A stretch of 64,000 bases of DNA from Entomospira nematocerorum (GCF_028748105.1 NZ_CP118168.1:1302001-1366000); one strand, 5' to 3'; positions 32,694-41,269 are shown, counted from the first letter of the stretch. Notes: generated from the letters alone by a model not told the origin. Numbers and translations: made by a program.

Positions 32694-34484
32694 TTACATC
32701 AAATCTTCTTTCCGTAATGATCGCACATTAGGAGTTCGACCATCAGCACTAGTAGGTAATGATATCTTACCACTCTGAACTAATGTAATAGCCTCTTCAC
32801 GTAATTGTGTATCCCATGAATAACCAATAATATGATACTGGTTGTACTCTGAATTGATGATATTGGAAAGTTCTCCCCCTAAAACCTCCTGAATATAACG
32901 CATCAATAACTGTTGAGCCTTTCCTTCATCACCCATTTCCTGATAAAGATCTCTAACCAAAACGACTTCTCCATTAGGAAATAATTCAGAAATAAGGGTA
33001 GTCTGGGCACGATAATCATTCAGCGCCAAAGTAACAGTATCACTATCTTGAACGAAAGAGCCATTAGGCCAGCGTAAGTTGGTTATACGTTGCCCAACAG
33101 GTTGGGAAATATCTAGATCATAAAGAACTCCACCGAAAATATCATACATATAAAAACGCATATCTTCATTGAAAGAGATAGTTAAGTCACCCTCTTCAAA
33201 CTGATTGAAATACTGTGCACTCCACTCCATATAGGTTCGTAACTGCTCTCCATTCATACGATAGAGACGGATACCATTATCAAATTTATAAATATTAGCA
33301 ATTTTTGCTTTTGTGATACTTCCAGCCTGCATATTTGCCTGTGGTGTGAAAACAGCCGCACTAGAAACATTTGCACCCGTATAATATCTCTGCATATCAT
33401 TGATAAGTGCGATCATAGCCGTCATCTCTAACTGAGCCTGACTAACTCCAGGAAAAACTGGATCAGGGACAAGTGATCCCCCAGTAAGTGTTCCAATAGG
33501 AATACCATCATCACCTAGTGTAGATCGAGCGTTATCCACTAAAGCATTATGTCCGGATTTTGTCAACGATACAATACGTGGATCATCCTTTACATCTCGC
33601 ATAGGAATAACTGCAACACTTTTATCCATTAACTGGTATATTCCTGCTTCATCTTTTTGGTAAGTTAATAAAATCTGAGAAATATATGCACTTTGATAAG
33701 AAGGCTCCGCCACCAATACTCCGTTAGACTCCTCCCTTGCAATAAGGCTATGTTCATGTGCAACTAATGCAACTGTAAATTCCGGAAAAGCCTCCAAAAG
33801 ATCTACATATCCGTCTCCGGCTTGGTACTCATTCTGCCAAGACATATGATTAGCAAAAATAAATAACTCTGCTTGCTCACTGATTTCAGGCCAAATTAAA
33901 TGCATCTCCTCAATAGGCATTGTGATCTGATAACCCTCTAACTTATCACCATCCCATCGGGTAATATTTGGAGTAACCATCCCGACAACTGCGATATTAA
34001 TACCACCTTTATTGAGTATTTTATATGGCTTAAAAAGTCGCTCTCCATTGGAATCGTAGACGTTTGCTCCGAGAAGATCCATCCTCAAGTTATCACGGAG
34101 GCTCAGTAAGTAAGGAACTCCAAAATTAAATTCATGATTACCAACAGTCATCGAATCATACTGTAATGCATTCATAGCCAATAGCATAGGATTTTCAGCA
34201 GCTTTACCGACAAAAAATTCATTACCATTATCCTGGAAAGTATCTCCTGTATCAATCAAAATTGTATACGGATACTCCTTACGCAATTCAGCCACTTTTG
34301 TAGCGATAGCCGCCACACTCCCAGAAGACGTCGGTGTGTCCTCCACATAATTATAGTTGATGAATTTACCGTGCTGATCGCTAGTTTGAAGAATTTGAAT
34401 CGTAACAATATTTTCATTACGTTCACCTCGTTGACATCCCAATAGGAACAATAGGATAAGACTAAAAAATAATCCTTTTCTCAT
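32694..34484 (-). CDS. 5'-nucleotidase/CpdB-family lipoprotein
   Basis: A 596-residue lipoprotein (signal ending LLGC, so Cys17 is lipidated) of the UshA/CpdB family. The metallophosphatase domain shows QTSDQHG, DTGDTFQDNG, VGNHEFNFG, FANHMSW and VAHEHS. The C-terminal nucleotidase domain has the substrate segment DNGIRLYRMNGEQLRTYMEW. It likely hydrolyses nucleotides or cyclic nucleotides outside the cytoplasm to scavenge nucleosides, which fits deoA in this window. AAAGGAG precedes the ATG. The family also includes 2',3'-cyclic phosphodiesterases, so the exact substrate is open. Confidence 0.85.
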   Translation of the reverse strand: MRKGLFFSLILLFLLGCQRGERNENIVTIQILQTSDQHGKFINYNYVEDTPTSSGSVAAIATKVAELRKEYPYTILIDTGDTFQDNGNEFFVGKAAENPMLLAMNALQYDSMTVGNHEFNFGVPYLLSLRDNLRMDLLGANVYDSNGERLFKPYKILNKGGINIAVVGMVTPNITRWDGDKLEGYQITMPIEEMHLIWPEISEQAELFIFANHMSWQNEYQAGDGYVDLLEAFPEFTVALVAHEHSLIAREESNGVLVAEPSYQSAYISQILLTYQKDEAGIYQLMDKSVAVIPMRDVKDDPRIVSLTKSGHNALVDNARSTLGDDGIPIGTLTGGSLVPDPVFPGVSQAQLEMTAMIALINDMQRYYTGANVSSAAVFTPQANMQAGSITKAKIANIYKFDNGIRLYRMNGEQLRTYMEWSAQYFNQFEEGDLTISFNEDMRFYMYDIFGGVLYDLDISQPVGQRITNLRWPNGSFVQDSDTVTLALNDYRAQTTLISELFPNGEVVLVRDLYQEMGDEGKAQQLLMRYIQEVLGGELSNIINSEYNQYHIIGYSWDTQLREEAITLVQSGKISLPTSADGRTPNVRSLRKEDLM

Positions 34485-34525
34485 AAAATCATAACTCCTT
34501 TCCTTTTATTTAAAAAGAAGTTATT

Positions 34526-34554
34526 ATTTTACTATAATCATTATTTTTACTCAA
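34526..34554 (-). promoter_or_regulatory. Predicted promoter of the nucleotidase gene
   Basis: On the minus strand, TTGAGT (34549-34554) and TAAAAT (34526-34531), 17-bp spacer. An 18-bp palindrome lies at 34560-34577, just upstream of the -35 box. Confidence 0.6.
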
Positions 34555-34559
34555 GCGAT

Positions 34560-34577
34560 TATAGGAACTTTCCTATA
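34560..34577. repeat. 18-bp palindrome, possible operator
   Basis: TATAGGAA-CT-TTCCTATA has perfect 8-bp arms. It lies 5 bp upstream of the nucleotidase -35 box and past the end of the upstream gene. No T run follows on either strand, so a protein-binding site is more likely than a terminator. Confidence 0.5.
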
Positions 34578-34603
34578 TAAGATCATATCAAAAATCAATT
34601 ATT

Positions 34604-35521
34604 CTAGTAAGGAATAAAAATATCAACCATAAATTGATCACTACGTAAAAATGTTCTAGAAGCATTCACCGTTTGCGTAAACCGCTCTTGATTATTGTTA
34701 AATATATTACGCAGTAAAAATTGATTAAACATGGTGCGCTCTTGTAATGTTGTTCCACTATTCGTCAAAGTAGAGATCATGTTTACTCCACGTGTTACAA
34801 TTTGATGATATTTTTCATACGTCATATTGCCAAACTTATGAATAAGATTATTTGGATTACTCTTAGCCTCCTGCCACATCATTGCACTCTCATCACGTGA
34901 AACTTGGTAAGGGTAATAAGCAAACATTAAAATTCCCATCGTACGATAAATGATTTGCTTACGATGTTCAGCCTTCTTAAAAGGATGTGCAATAATATAT
35001 GCAACAATATACTCCATCAAAATTGATTTAATATAGGCACTTGCCTCTGGAATAACACTCTCTTCAAATATTGATAATAATGCTAATAGTAACTGTGCAT
35101 CTAACGTACCATCATCTATAACATAATCATTCATAATCCTTAAAAAAAGCTCTACTCCAGCTGCAGAAGTAAAAAACTTTTGCGGATCGCGTATTCTTGA
35201 CACATCATAGGTAATCCCAAACACATTACTCAGGGGACGATACATAATTGATGCTAAAACAGCGTATTGGTTAGCACGTGCCTTATGGTGTTGCTTGACT
35301 ATACGCCGAGCATTTTTTACTGTCATGGTGTCAAATTGTTGAGCAAGTTCATAGAAATCAAACATTCCACCCTGTAACTTTGGAACACGTTCCTCTCTCA
35401 AAGCGTCAAAAAAACGCTTACCATAAAATTCTAAATCATCCACTCGAAAAACTTGCTGTGCAGCTACAACACCCTGCAACAGTAATATAACCGCTAGTAA
35501 TCGTAATCCAAATCTATTCAC
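34604..35521 (-). CDS. Exported protein of unknown function
   Basis: A 305-residue protein with a signal peptide (LRLLAVILLLQGVVAAQ). The mature part is mostly helical and basic, with hydrophobic helices such as AQLLLALLSIFEE and ILMEYIVAYIIAHPFKKAEH, and a C-terminal strand QFMVDIFIPY. I find no recognised motif. It starts 30 bp after gpx and is probably the last gene of the dam-proS-gpx operon. Confidence 0.55.
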   Translation of the reverse strand: MNRFGLRLLAVILLLQGVVAAQQVFRVDDLEFYGKRFFDALREERVPKLQGGMFDFYELAQQFDTMTVKNARRIVKQHHKARANQYAVLASIMYRPLSNVFGITYDVSRIRDPQKFFTSAAGVELFLRIMNDYVIDDGTLDAQLLLALLSIFEESVIPEASAYIKSILMEYIVAYIIAHPFKKAEHRKQIIYRTMGILMFAYYPYQVSRDESAMMWQEAKSNPNNLIHKFGNMTYEKYHQIVTRGVNMISTLTNSGTTLQERTMFNQFLLRNIFNNNQERFTQTVNASRTFLRSDQFMVDIFIPY

Positions 35522-35551
35522 AGAAATTCTCCCAAAGTATATCTCAAATAA

Positions 35552-36100
35552 TTACGCAGATAAACTCTTACGAATTTCTTCCTTCATCTCCAGCGGATCT
35601 ACTGTCGGTTCAAATCGTAAAATGGTTCCATCCTTAGAAATTAAAAATTTCGTAAAATTCCACTTGATATTATTATTTTTCTGATAATCCTTATCTGTTT
35701 TGAGCACATGCTCATGCATAAAACGCCCAACTTCTTGCAGTAAATCAAATCCAGCAAAAGGAGCTTGTTCCTTTAAGTAAGCAAATACAGGGTGCGTATG
35801 CTCACCATTTACATCCACTTTTTCCATCATCATAAAGCTGACTTGATACTTTAATTGACAAAATTGCATTGCCTCCTGGGCACTCCCTGGTTCTTGACCC
35901 ATAAATTGATTACAGGGAAATCCTAAAATAATCAATCCATCACCCTTAAATTCGTCATAGAGATCCTGAAGTCCAGCAAATTGTTTAGTAAATCCACACT
36001 TACTTGCGGTATTAACAACTAATATAGTTTTATTCTCAAGACTATGAAAGTCAATGTGATTACCATTGGCATCCTTTGCAGATAAATCATAGAAAGTCAT
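35552..36100 (-). CDS. Glutathione peroxidase-family thiol peroxidase
   Basis: A 182-residue cytosolic peroxidase. The catalytic set is present: peroxidatic Cys in NTASKCGFT, Gln and Asn in GFPCNQFMGQEPG, and Trp in IKWNFTKFLI. The active residue is Cys, not selenocysteine. A second Cys (MQFCQLKY) may resolve the disulfide, so it is likely thioredoxin-dependent as in many bacterial members. It starts 20 bp after proS. Confidence 0.9.
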   Translation of the reverse strand: MTFYDLSAKDANGNHIDFHSLENKTILVVNTASKCGFTKQFAGLQDLYDEFKGDGLIILGFPCNQFMGQEPGSAQEAMQFCQLKYQVSFMMMEKVDVNGEHTHPVFAYLKEQAPFAGFDLLQEVGRFMHEHVLKTDKDYQKNNNIKWNFTKFLISKDGTILRFEPTVDPLEMKEEIRKSLSA

Positions 36101-36120
36101 CCTATCCTCCTCATCTGATA

Positions 36121-37563
36121 TTAATAACTTTTAGCCCAAATCGCACGATGCTTAGCCTGTTCTCCACAAACCACACACGTACCAGATATACCTTGTACCT
36201 CTTCATTAAGATGGAAAGGGAGATTACGAATCGTCACCTTTAATTGTTGCTTCACTTGCTGCTCACACAGAGCATCACCACACCAATTTGCTAAAGCAAA
36301 TCCGCCATCTTGTTCAAAATAGTGAATAAGTGCATCATGGTCAAGAATTTCTTGCGTATTTTCATCCATCCGTCTCTTCGCTAGAAGAAAAAGATTACTC
36401 TGAATATCTACTAATAAATCACGGACAATAGTGCCAACAGATTCTCGTTGGATAGTATCCTTTATCCCACTATCACGCCTACTAACAATAAGAGTACCTG
36501 AGTTGATATCTCGCTCTCCAAGCTCAATACGAACGGGCACACCCACAAGCTCCCACTGTGCAAACTTCCATCCAGGGGTATATCCTTCTTTATCATCTAA
36601 AATCACTCGTAACCCTTGCTGTTTTAGCTCTGATGCTATCAGTTGTGCTGCATGGAGGACCGTTTCTTTGTTGGATGCTTTGAATATAGGTACAATCACC
36701 ACTTGTGTTGGGGCAAGCTTGGGTGGAAGCACTAATCCTTTGTCATCAGAGTGTGTCATGATGAGAGCTCCCATCAAACGTGTAGATACACCCCAGCTAC
36801 TAGCATAGACCGGAGAGAGTTCGCCTAAGTGATTTTGAAATTGTACCTCAAAGGCATGTCCAAATTTCTCTCCTAAATCGTGACTCGTCCCAGCCTGCAG
36901 AGCCTTTTTGTCCTGCATCATTGCCTCTATACTAAACGTATGTACCGCACCAGGAAATTTTTCACTTTCACTCTTAACACCTACAATCACAGGAATGGCT
37001 AATGTCTCTTCGACAAATTCACGATAAACCTCAATCATTCTTTTAGCAAAATTATGTGCCTCTGTAGCATGAGCATGGGCAGTATGTCCCTCTTGCCATA
37101 AAAACTCTACTGTCCGTAAAAATAAACGTGGTCGCATTTCTGCTCGGAATACGTTAGCCCACTGATTAATTAACAGAGGAAGATCCCGATGACTCTGAAC
37201 CCATTTTTTAAACGTATGCCAAATAATCGTCTCACTTGTTGGACGCAATGCCAAAGGTTCTTCTAGCTCTTTTCCCCCACTATGTGTTACAGTTAGGACT
37301 TCAGGGCTAAATCCTTCTACGTGGTCGCTCTCTTTTTGTAGAAAGCTATACGGTATCAAGGTTGGAAAATAGCAGTTTTCAACTCCCTCACGCTTAAATA
37401 GATCATCTAAGGTACGTTGCATCATCTCCCAAATGGCATATCCCCGTGGTCGAATTACCATACAACCCTTTACTGGTGCATAATCAGCTAGTTGAGCCTG
37501 TGTAATAATATCGATATACCACTGTGAATAATCTGCTTCACGAGATGTAATTTTCTCTGCCAT
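36121..37563 (-). CDS. proS: Proline--tRNA ligase, eukaryote/archaea-like type
   Basis: A 480-residue class II synthetase. Motif 2 and proline-site segments include LRPTSETIIWHTFKKW, NQWANVFRAEMRPRLFLRT and EFLWQEGHTAHA. The C-terminal zinc-type domain ends in CVVCGEQAKHRAIWAKSY. The short length, the lack of the bacterial editing insertion and the Tyr C terminus mark the type 3 form, also present in other spirochaetes. GAGAGGAAAGAGG lies before the ATG. It follows dam after a 50-bp gap that contains a palindrome. Confidence 0.95.
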   Translation of the reverse strand: MAEKITSREADYSQWYIDIITQAQLADYAPVKGCMVIRPRGYAIWEMMQRTLDDLFKREGVENCYFPTLIPYSFLQKESDHVEGFSPEVLTVTHSGGKELEEPLALRPTSETIIWHTFKKWVQSHRDLPLLINQWANVFRAEMRPRLFLRTVEFLWQEGHTAHAHATEAHNFAKRMIEVYREFVEETLAIPVIVGVKSESEKFPGAVHTFSIEAMMQDKKALQAGTSHDLGEKFGHAFEVQFQNHLGELSPVYASSWGVSTRLMGALIMTHSDDKGLVLPPKLAPTQVVIVPIFKASNKETVLHAAQLIASELKQQGLRVILDDKEGYTPGWKFAQWELVGVPVRIELGERDINSGTLIVSRRDSGIKDTIQRESVGTIVRDLLVDIQSNLFLLAKRRMDENTQEILDHDALIHYFEQDGGFALANWCGDALCEQQVKQQLKVTIRNLPFHLNEEVQGISGTCVVCGEQAKHRAIWAKSY

Positions 37564-37596
37564 CCTCTTTCCTCTCTCCCATTACCTTTAAGTATG

Positions 37597-37612
37597 CTCC
37601 TTATGTAAGGAG
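37597..37612. repeat. 16-bp palindrome between dam and proS
   Basis: CTCCTTA-TG-TAAGGAG has perfect 7-bp arms, 1 bp past the dam stop and 34 bp before the proS start. It could be a processing stem, weak terminator or operator. Confidence 0.4.
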
Positions 37613-37613
37613 T

Positions 37614-38450
37614 TTATTCTACATAATTACGAATTACAACTTCATCAATTGCACCGCGCCTATCAACTTGTGATGCAATGATACGTCTAGCTTTAACGAT
37701 ATCTATATAATAATAGCGATATAAATCTAGAATAAAAGGTGTTGCACTATTTGATAAAAGAAACTTTACACCTTGTTCTGTTAATTTATCACATATTTCC
37801 TTTAACTGCAACTGCTCAGACTTCCCAAAACCCTGGGCATTGTAATAGACAAAATTGTTTTGATCTCCGATACAATCATAAGGTGGATCTAAGTAGACAA
37901 AGTCCCCTTTCTTGAATGTTTGCTCCTGAAAAAAATCAACAAAATTCCGGTGTAAAAAGGTTATTTCATTCTCCTTGAAATAGCGATGCATAGCTATCAA
38001 TGCCTCTGCATTCACAATCCCAGGATTCTTGTAATGACCATAAGGTGTATTAAATTCACCACGGCGGTTCACACGATATAATCCATTATAACATGTTCTA
38101 TTAAGATATAATAGTCGTGATGCCCGCTGTACTGCAGTGAGTTTCGCATACTCTTCGTAATTTCTATCAAGCTCACGTACGGAATAATAATACTCCTTGG
38201 TATTTTGATGTTGATGCAGATCATTAATAAGAGCTTGCACATCACTACGAATAATTTGATAGAGATTTATCAGCTCATTATTTAAATCGGCCATAATCGC
38301 TCTCTTTGGCTGCAAATAGAATAGCAGTGCTGCTCCACCAGCAAATGGCTCATAATATTGTTCAAATTCTTTGGGTATAAATAGATCTAATAACGACAAT
38401 AACTGTCTTTTACCACCAGCCCATTTGACAATTGGTTGTACCATTGCCAT
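37614..38450 (-). CDS. dam: DNA adenine methyltransferase (Dam family)
   Basis: A 278-residue class alpha N6-adenine methyltransferase. Motif X is PIVKWAGGKRQLL, the SAM motif I is EPFAGGAALLFYL with ADLNNELIN, and the catalytic motif IV is YLDPPYD. Members methylate GATC or related sites; no restriction endonuclease is adjacent, so it looks like a solitary Dam. ATG 38450 has AGAGGAG 8 bp upstream, and TTGATA-17-TATACT lies at 38506-38534. Longer in-frame starts would run through that promoter. Confidence 0.85.
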   Translation of the reverse strand: MAMVQPIVKWAGGKRQLLSLLDLFIPKEFEQYYEPFAGGAALLFYLQPKRAIMADLNNELINLYQIIRSDVQALINDLHQHQNTKEYYYSVRELDRNYEEYAKLTAVQRASRLLYLNRTCYNGLYRVNRRGEFNTPYGHYKNPGIVNAEALIAMHRYFKENEITFLHRNFVDFFQEQTFKKGDFVYLDPPYDCIGDQNNFVYYNAQGFGKSEQLQLKEICDKLTEQGVKFLLSNSATPFILDLYRYYYIDIVKARRIIASQVDRRGAIDEVVIRNYVE

Positions 38451-38505
38451 TTTTTGTTCTCCTCTTGTTGCTAAATAATTATCATTCTCGTACTTTATGT
38501 GTATC

Positions 38506-38534
38506 AGTATAGTTGAGTTTACTCTTTTTATCAA
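38506..38534 (-). promoter_or_regulatory. Predicted promoter of the dam operon
   Basis: On the minus strand, TTGATA (38529-38534) and TATACT (38506-38511), 17-bp spacer. The leader is about 50 nt. Confidence 0.7.
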
Positions 38535-38543
38535 TCCAAGTGC

Positions 38544-38572
38544 TTGCTTTTTCACACTAGCTATGCTATTAT
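38544..38572 (+). promoter_or_regulatory. Predicted promoter of the GNAT-like gene
   Basis: TTGCTT (38544-38549), 17 bp, TATTAT (38567-38572). ATG 38581 follows 8 nt later with no ribosome site, so the transcript is probably leaderless. Confidence 0.6.
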
Positions 38573-38580
38573 CAACAATA

Positions 38581-38970
38581 ATGTTACTCTTGCGTACCTA
38601 TCATGATGATGATTTCCCTGCTGTTATTGAGCTCTTTGAGGATCAACAAGTTACAAACGAGGAAGATGATCTCATTAGACTAAAATCTTTATTTCATAAT
38701 AACTACGCACTAGTTTGTGAAGAATTAGGTTCTATTGTTGGGTTTGCTCTTTTTTTCTGTGATCAGGGACATATCTTCGATCTACGTACCACAGCAAATA
38801 ATGCAGAAGAAATTATCTATATTTTACTCTCTCGCATTGAAGAAAAAGCTAATGAACTGAACCTATCTCAAATTACAATCAATATCAATATGAACCATGC
38901 AAATACTTTTACCACTATCGGATTTACACCATCTTCTAGTGGGCAGTTTCTCATGAAGAAAATTCCCTAA
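38581..38970 (+). CDS. GNAT-fold acetyltransferase-like protein
   Basis: A 129-residue protein with the outline of a small GNAT domain: LRTYHDDDFPAVIELFED at the start, ALVCEELGSIVGFALFFCD as the central strands, and ININMNHANTFTTIGFTPSS at the end, like the usual C-terminal N-x-x-A-x-x-x-Y/F-x-x-x-GF pattern. The R/Q-x-x-G-x-G/A acetyl-CoA loop is not clear, so activity is uncertain. It is divergent from dam, has its own promoter, and overlaps the convergent GH57 gene by 4 bp. In-frame codons further upstream would lie inside the promoter. Confidence 0.55.
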   Translation: MLLLRTYHDDDFPAVIELFEDQQVTNEEDDLIRLKSLFHNNYALVCEELGSIVGFALFFCDQGHIFDLRTTANNAEEIIYILLSRIEEKANELNLSQITININMNHANTFTTIGFTPSSSGQFLMKKIP

Positions 38971-40595
38971 GTTCTATTTTTATTATTCATAGTAGTACAG
39001 AATATTTTATAGGAAAATGATTTAAATTTAAAAATATCATTCTCTCGTTCCATTTCAGTTAACCATGCTGCACGTAATGCGTTACAGCTCATTGCATCAC
39101 AAATTTCCGTAAAATAGTGAAGATGTTTCTTTAGCTGATGCACAGCAACATGTTCATTAACGCGTTGTGCTATTAATAACGGCCAATCACCTGCCATGGC
39201 CAACAAAACTTCTCTTGCAGCTTGATCTAGAACTCGCCTTTTCAATCCACTCTCTGCAGGAAAGCGATTGGCTAAATCAATCATCTGCTCAATCGCTTTA
39301 AACGTGTAGCGAACCAACCAATCATTATGCTGATCCAGCCATACTTGACCATAGCCAAAATTACCCCAACTTGCAAAGTGTAGAGCTATTTCCTCCAGTG
39401 GTACATGCATAGATCGCTTCAAAAAAAGCTGCGGTACTGTGACATTCACCGAAGTATTATTGTGAATAAATCGATAAGCTTCTTGAATAAATTCAATGCC
39501 CTCGAACCAGCGATGCCCCAGTAACTCTAGATCTATTACCATAAGAGTTACTCCAGCCTTTTGATGTACTGCATATTGATTCTCTAACTCTTCATAGCGA
39601 CGTTGCATGAAACATTGTGCATCAGCACGAGCCTGGGCAAACGCCTCATCAAGAATATAGCTTGCCTGACCAGAATCCGCATTACTTGCATATTTGAAAC
39701 CTTCAAGATGGATGATATCATGACTAAAAAATGATGAATACTCCTGAAAACCTGCTTTGATCACGATAGCAGACTGAGCCTCTTCATGATAAAAATTACG
39801 ATAGCAATCTCGTAAAGCAAAGCCTCCCTCTGCCCATAACTCACCATCTACAACACTATGTCGAGGAAATGCAATCATTTGACTATCTTGTGAGCGAATA
39901 GGATAAAAAACACCCATAGAAGCCATGGGGGTTCCTTGTAAAAGCGATTGTCCTGCACTAATAAAATATTTTAGCCCATTTCTTTCTAGAATATTCTCTA
40001 ATCCTGGATAATACCCGCCATAAGGAAGAAAAAATCCTCGAGGCATTGAACCAAATATATCTTTATATTGTCTGATTGCTGTTATAATTTGAGCTTCTAC
40101 AGCAACTTCAAAAGTCGCAAATAGCGGTAGAAAGGCCATGGTTGCAGCACTTGTAATGACCTCACAGTACCCTAACTTCTGCGCACTCTTGAGAGCTTTA
40201 AGAATATCACCTCCGAGAGCTTTATAAAGGTGTATCATCCTCTCTATCTGAGTTGCATAGTACAATGCAGTCACGTGATCTCGACTACCAGCTTTACGCT
40301 CTACCTCCTGCCTGGCCAGTAATAGCTTCTGATGCATATAAAAGACAAATTTTGTTTGTAGATCTTCGCTCTGAAGAAGCGTAATAAGCGTTGGTGAAAG
40401 ACTCAACAATACAGAAAACGATTGCTTTTCTCGGGCTAAATCTAGAAAACTCTGATACGTTGGTAGATAAGACTCTAACATAGCCTCAAAAAACCATCTC
40501 TCTTGAAAAATTTCCCCAGATTGTATAAATTTCGCAAAAGGAAGATGTGCATTAAAACAAAAAATAACCGATCCTTTTTTTTCTCGTTGTGTCAT
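38967..40595 (-). CDS. GH57/DUF1957-type glucan branching enzyme-like protein, nucleophile missing
   Basis: A 542-residue protein with the layout of GH57 branching enzymes: NAHLPFAKF near the start, QERWFFEAMLESYLP, the motif-3 region FLPYGGYYPGLE (189-200), motif 4 with IDLELLGHRWFEG (354-366), and a helical C-terminal part. In active enzymes motif 3 reads W-L-P-E-C with Glu as nucleophile. Here Tyr192 takes that place, while the acid Asp355 is kept. It is therefore probably inactive as a branching enzyme or uses another mechanism. It is co-transcribed with the DUF4912 gene, a known partner of this family. Confidence 0.7.
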   Translation of the reverse strand: MTQREKKGSVIFCFNAHLPFAKFIQSGEIFQERWFFEAMLESYLPTYQSFLDLAREKQSFSVLLSLSPTLITLLQSEDLQTKFVFYMHQKLLLARQEVERKAGSRDHVTALYYATQIERMIHLYKALGGDILKALKSAQKLGYCEVITSAATMAFLPLFATFEVAVEAQIITAIRQYKDIFGSMPRGFFLPYGGYYPGLENILERNGLKYFISAGQSLLQGTPMASMGVFYPIRSQDSQMIAFPRHSVVDGELWAEGGFALRDCYRNFYHEEAQSAIVIKAGFQEYSSFFSHDIIHLEGFKYASNADSGQASYILDEAFAQARADAQCFMQRRYEELENQYAVHQKAGVTLMVIDLELLGHRWFEGIEFIQEAYRFIHNNTSVNVTVPQLFLKRSMHVPLEEIALHFASWGNFGYGQVWLDQHNDWLVRYTFKAIEQMIDLANRFPAESGLKRRVLDQAAREVLLAMAGDWPLLIAQRVNEHVAVHQLKKHLHYFTEICDAMSCNALRAAWLTEMERENDIFKFKSFSYKIFCTTMNNKNRT

Positions 40596-40629
40596 TAACT
40601 ATTCCATCTTTACATATTTATAGAATTAC

Positions 40630-41199
40630 TTAATTTTTACCAATCAAAAATGTAATCACACTTTCAGCTAAAATCCGCTCTCTATCCATCAAATCAGCCA
40701 CAATAATGACCTTATAATGAGCTCTACGTTCAGGAAGTGTTAGATATTGGCGTCCATTGAATACATCAATTTCTACATCTAATGACTCCAGTAACTCATA
40801 TCCAAGTACATCTTTCTGTAAAGCAAATAGTCGTAGGTATAAGGCTTGGAAGTACGGGGAATCTGTAATCTCTCGCATTACATTTGCAGAAATATGCCAG
40901 TCAACAAAGAGCCACTGTGGACTATGTACCGCAAGATATAAATGTTGTTCATGCATAAATTCTTGCATAAACGACTCTGCTTCTACTGGCACTGTATAGT
41001 CTATCGTATCGGTGAATTCGTATCGTTTGGAAAGGAGGCTAGCACTTAAATTTTCTTCATAAAACGGATCAACTAATGATGCGTAAATCTCCTCTATCAA
41101 AAAATCCCGATCAAATACATCATCACTGACAATATTCTGATCCGCTGCAATCCGTAATAATTCTTGATCAGATAACGATTGTAAACGTTCTCGGTGCAT
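40630..41199 (-). CDS. DUF4912-type protein with Rho-N-like start
   Basis: A 189-residue soluble protein. The first 45 residues (LQSLSDQELLRIAADQNIV and on) resemble the Rho N-terminal/SAP-like helix set often seen in this group. Then comes a DUF4912-like region with LYLAVHSPQWLFVDWHIS, matching the family's D-P-x-x-x-x-x-W-x pattern. Such genes commonly lie beside GH57 branching enzymes, as here, so a role in polysaccharide metabolism is inferred. It has a strong TTGACA-17-TAGAAT promoter. Confidence 0.6.
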   Translation of the reverse strand: MHRERLQSLSDQELLRIAADQNIVSDDVFDRDFLIEEIYASLVDPFYEENLSASLLSKRYEFTDTIDYTVPVEAESFMQEFMHEQHLYLAVHSPQWLFVDWHISANVMREITDSPYFQALYLRLFALQKDVLGYELLESLDVEIDVFNGRQYLTLPERRAHYKVIIVADLMDRERILAESVITFLIGKN

Positions 41200-41240
41200 A
41201 GCTATGTCGCATCCTTGCTAGCGATAATCTCATTAGCTTT

Positions 41241-41269
41241 ATTCTATAGAATAATAAACTTTATGTCAA
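41241..41269 (-). promoter_or_regulatory. Predicted strong promoter of the DUF4912-GH57 pair
   Basis: On the minus strand, TTGACA (41264-41269) and TAGAAT (41241-41246), 17-bp spacer. The -35 box overlaps the last codons of the upstream gene. Confidence 0.75.

Noticed and set aside
35990..36010. Selenocysteine in the glutathione peroxidase.
   Set aside because: The active-site codon encodes Cys (SKCGFT) and the frame has no internal TGA.
36431..36808. A 125-codon open frame antisense to proS.
   Set aside because: It lies wholly within a well-supported synthetase gene and has no start signals or motifs.
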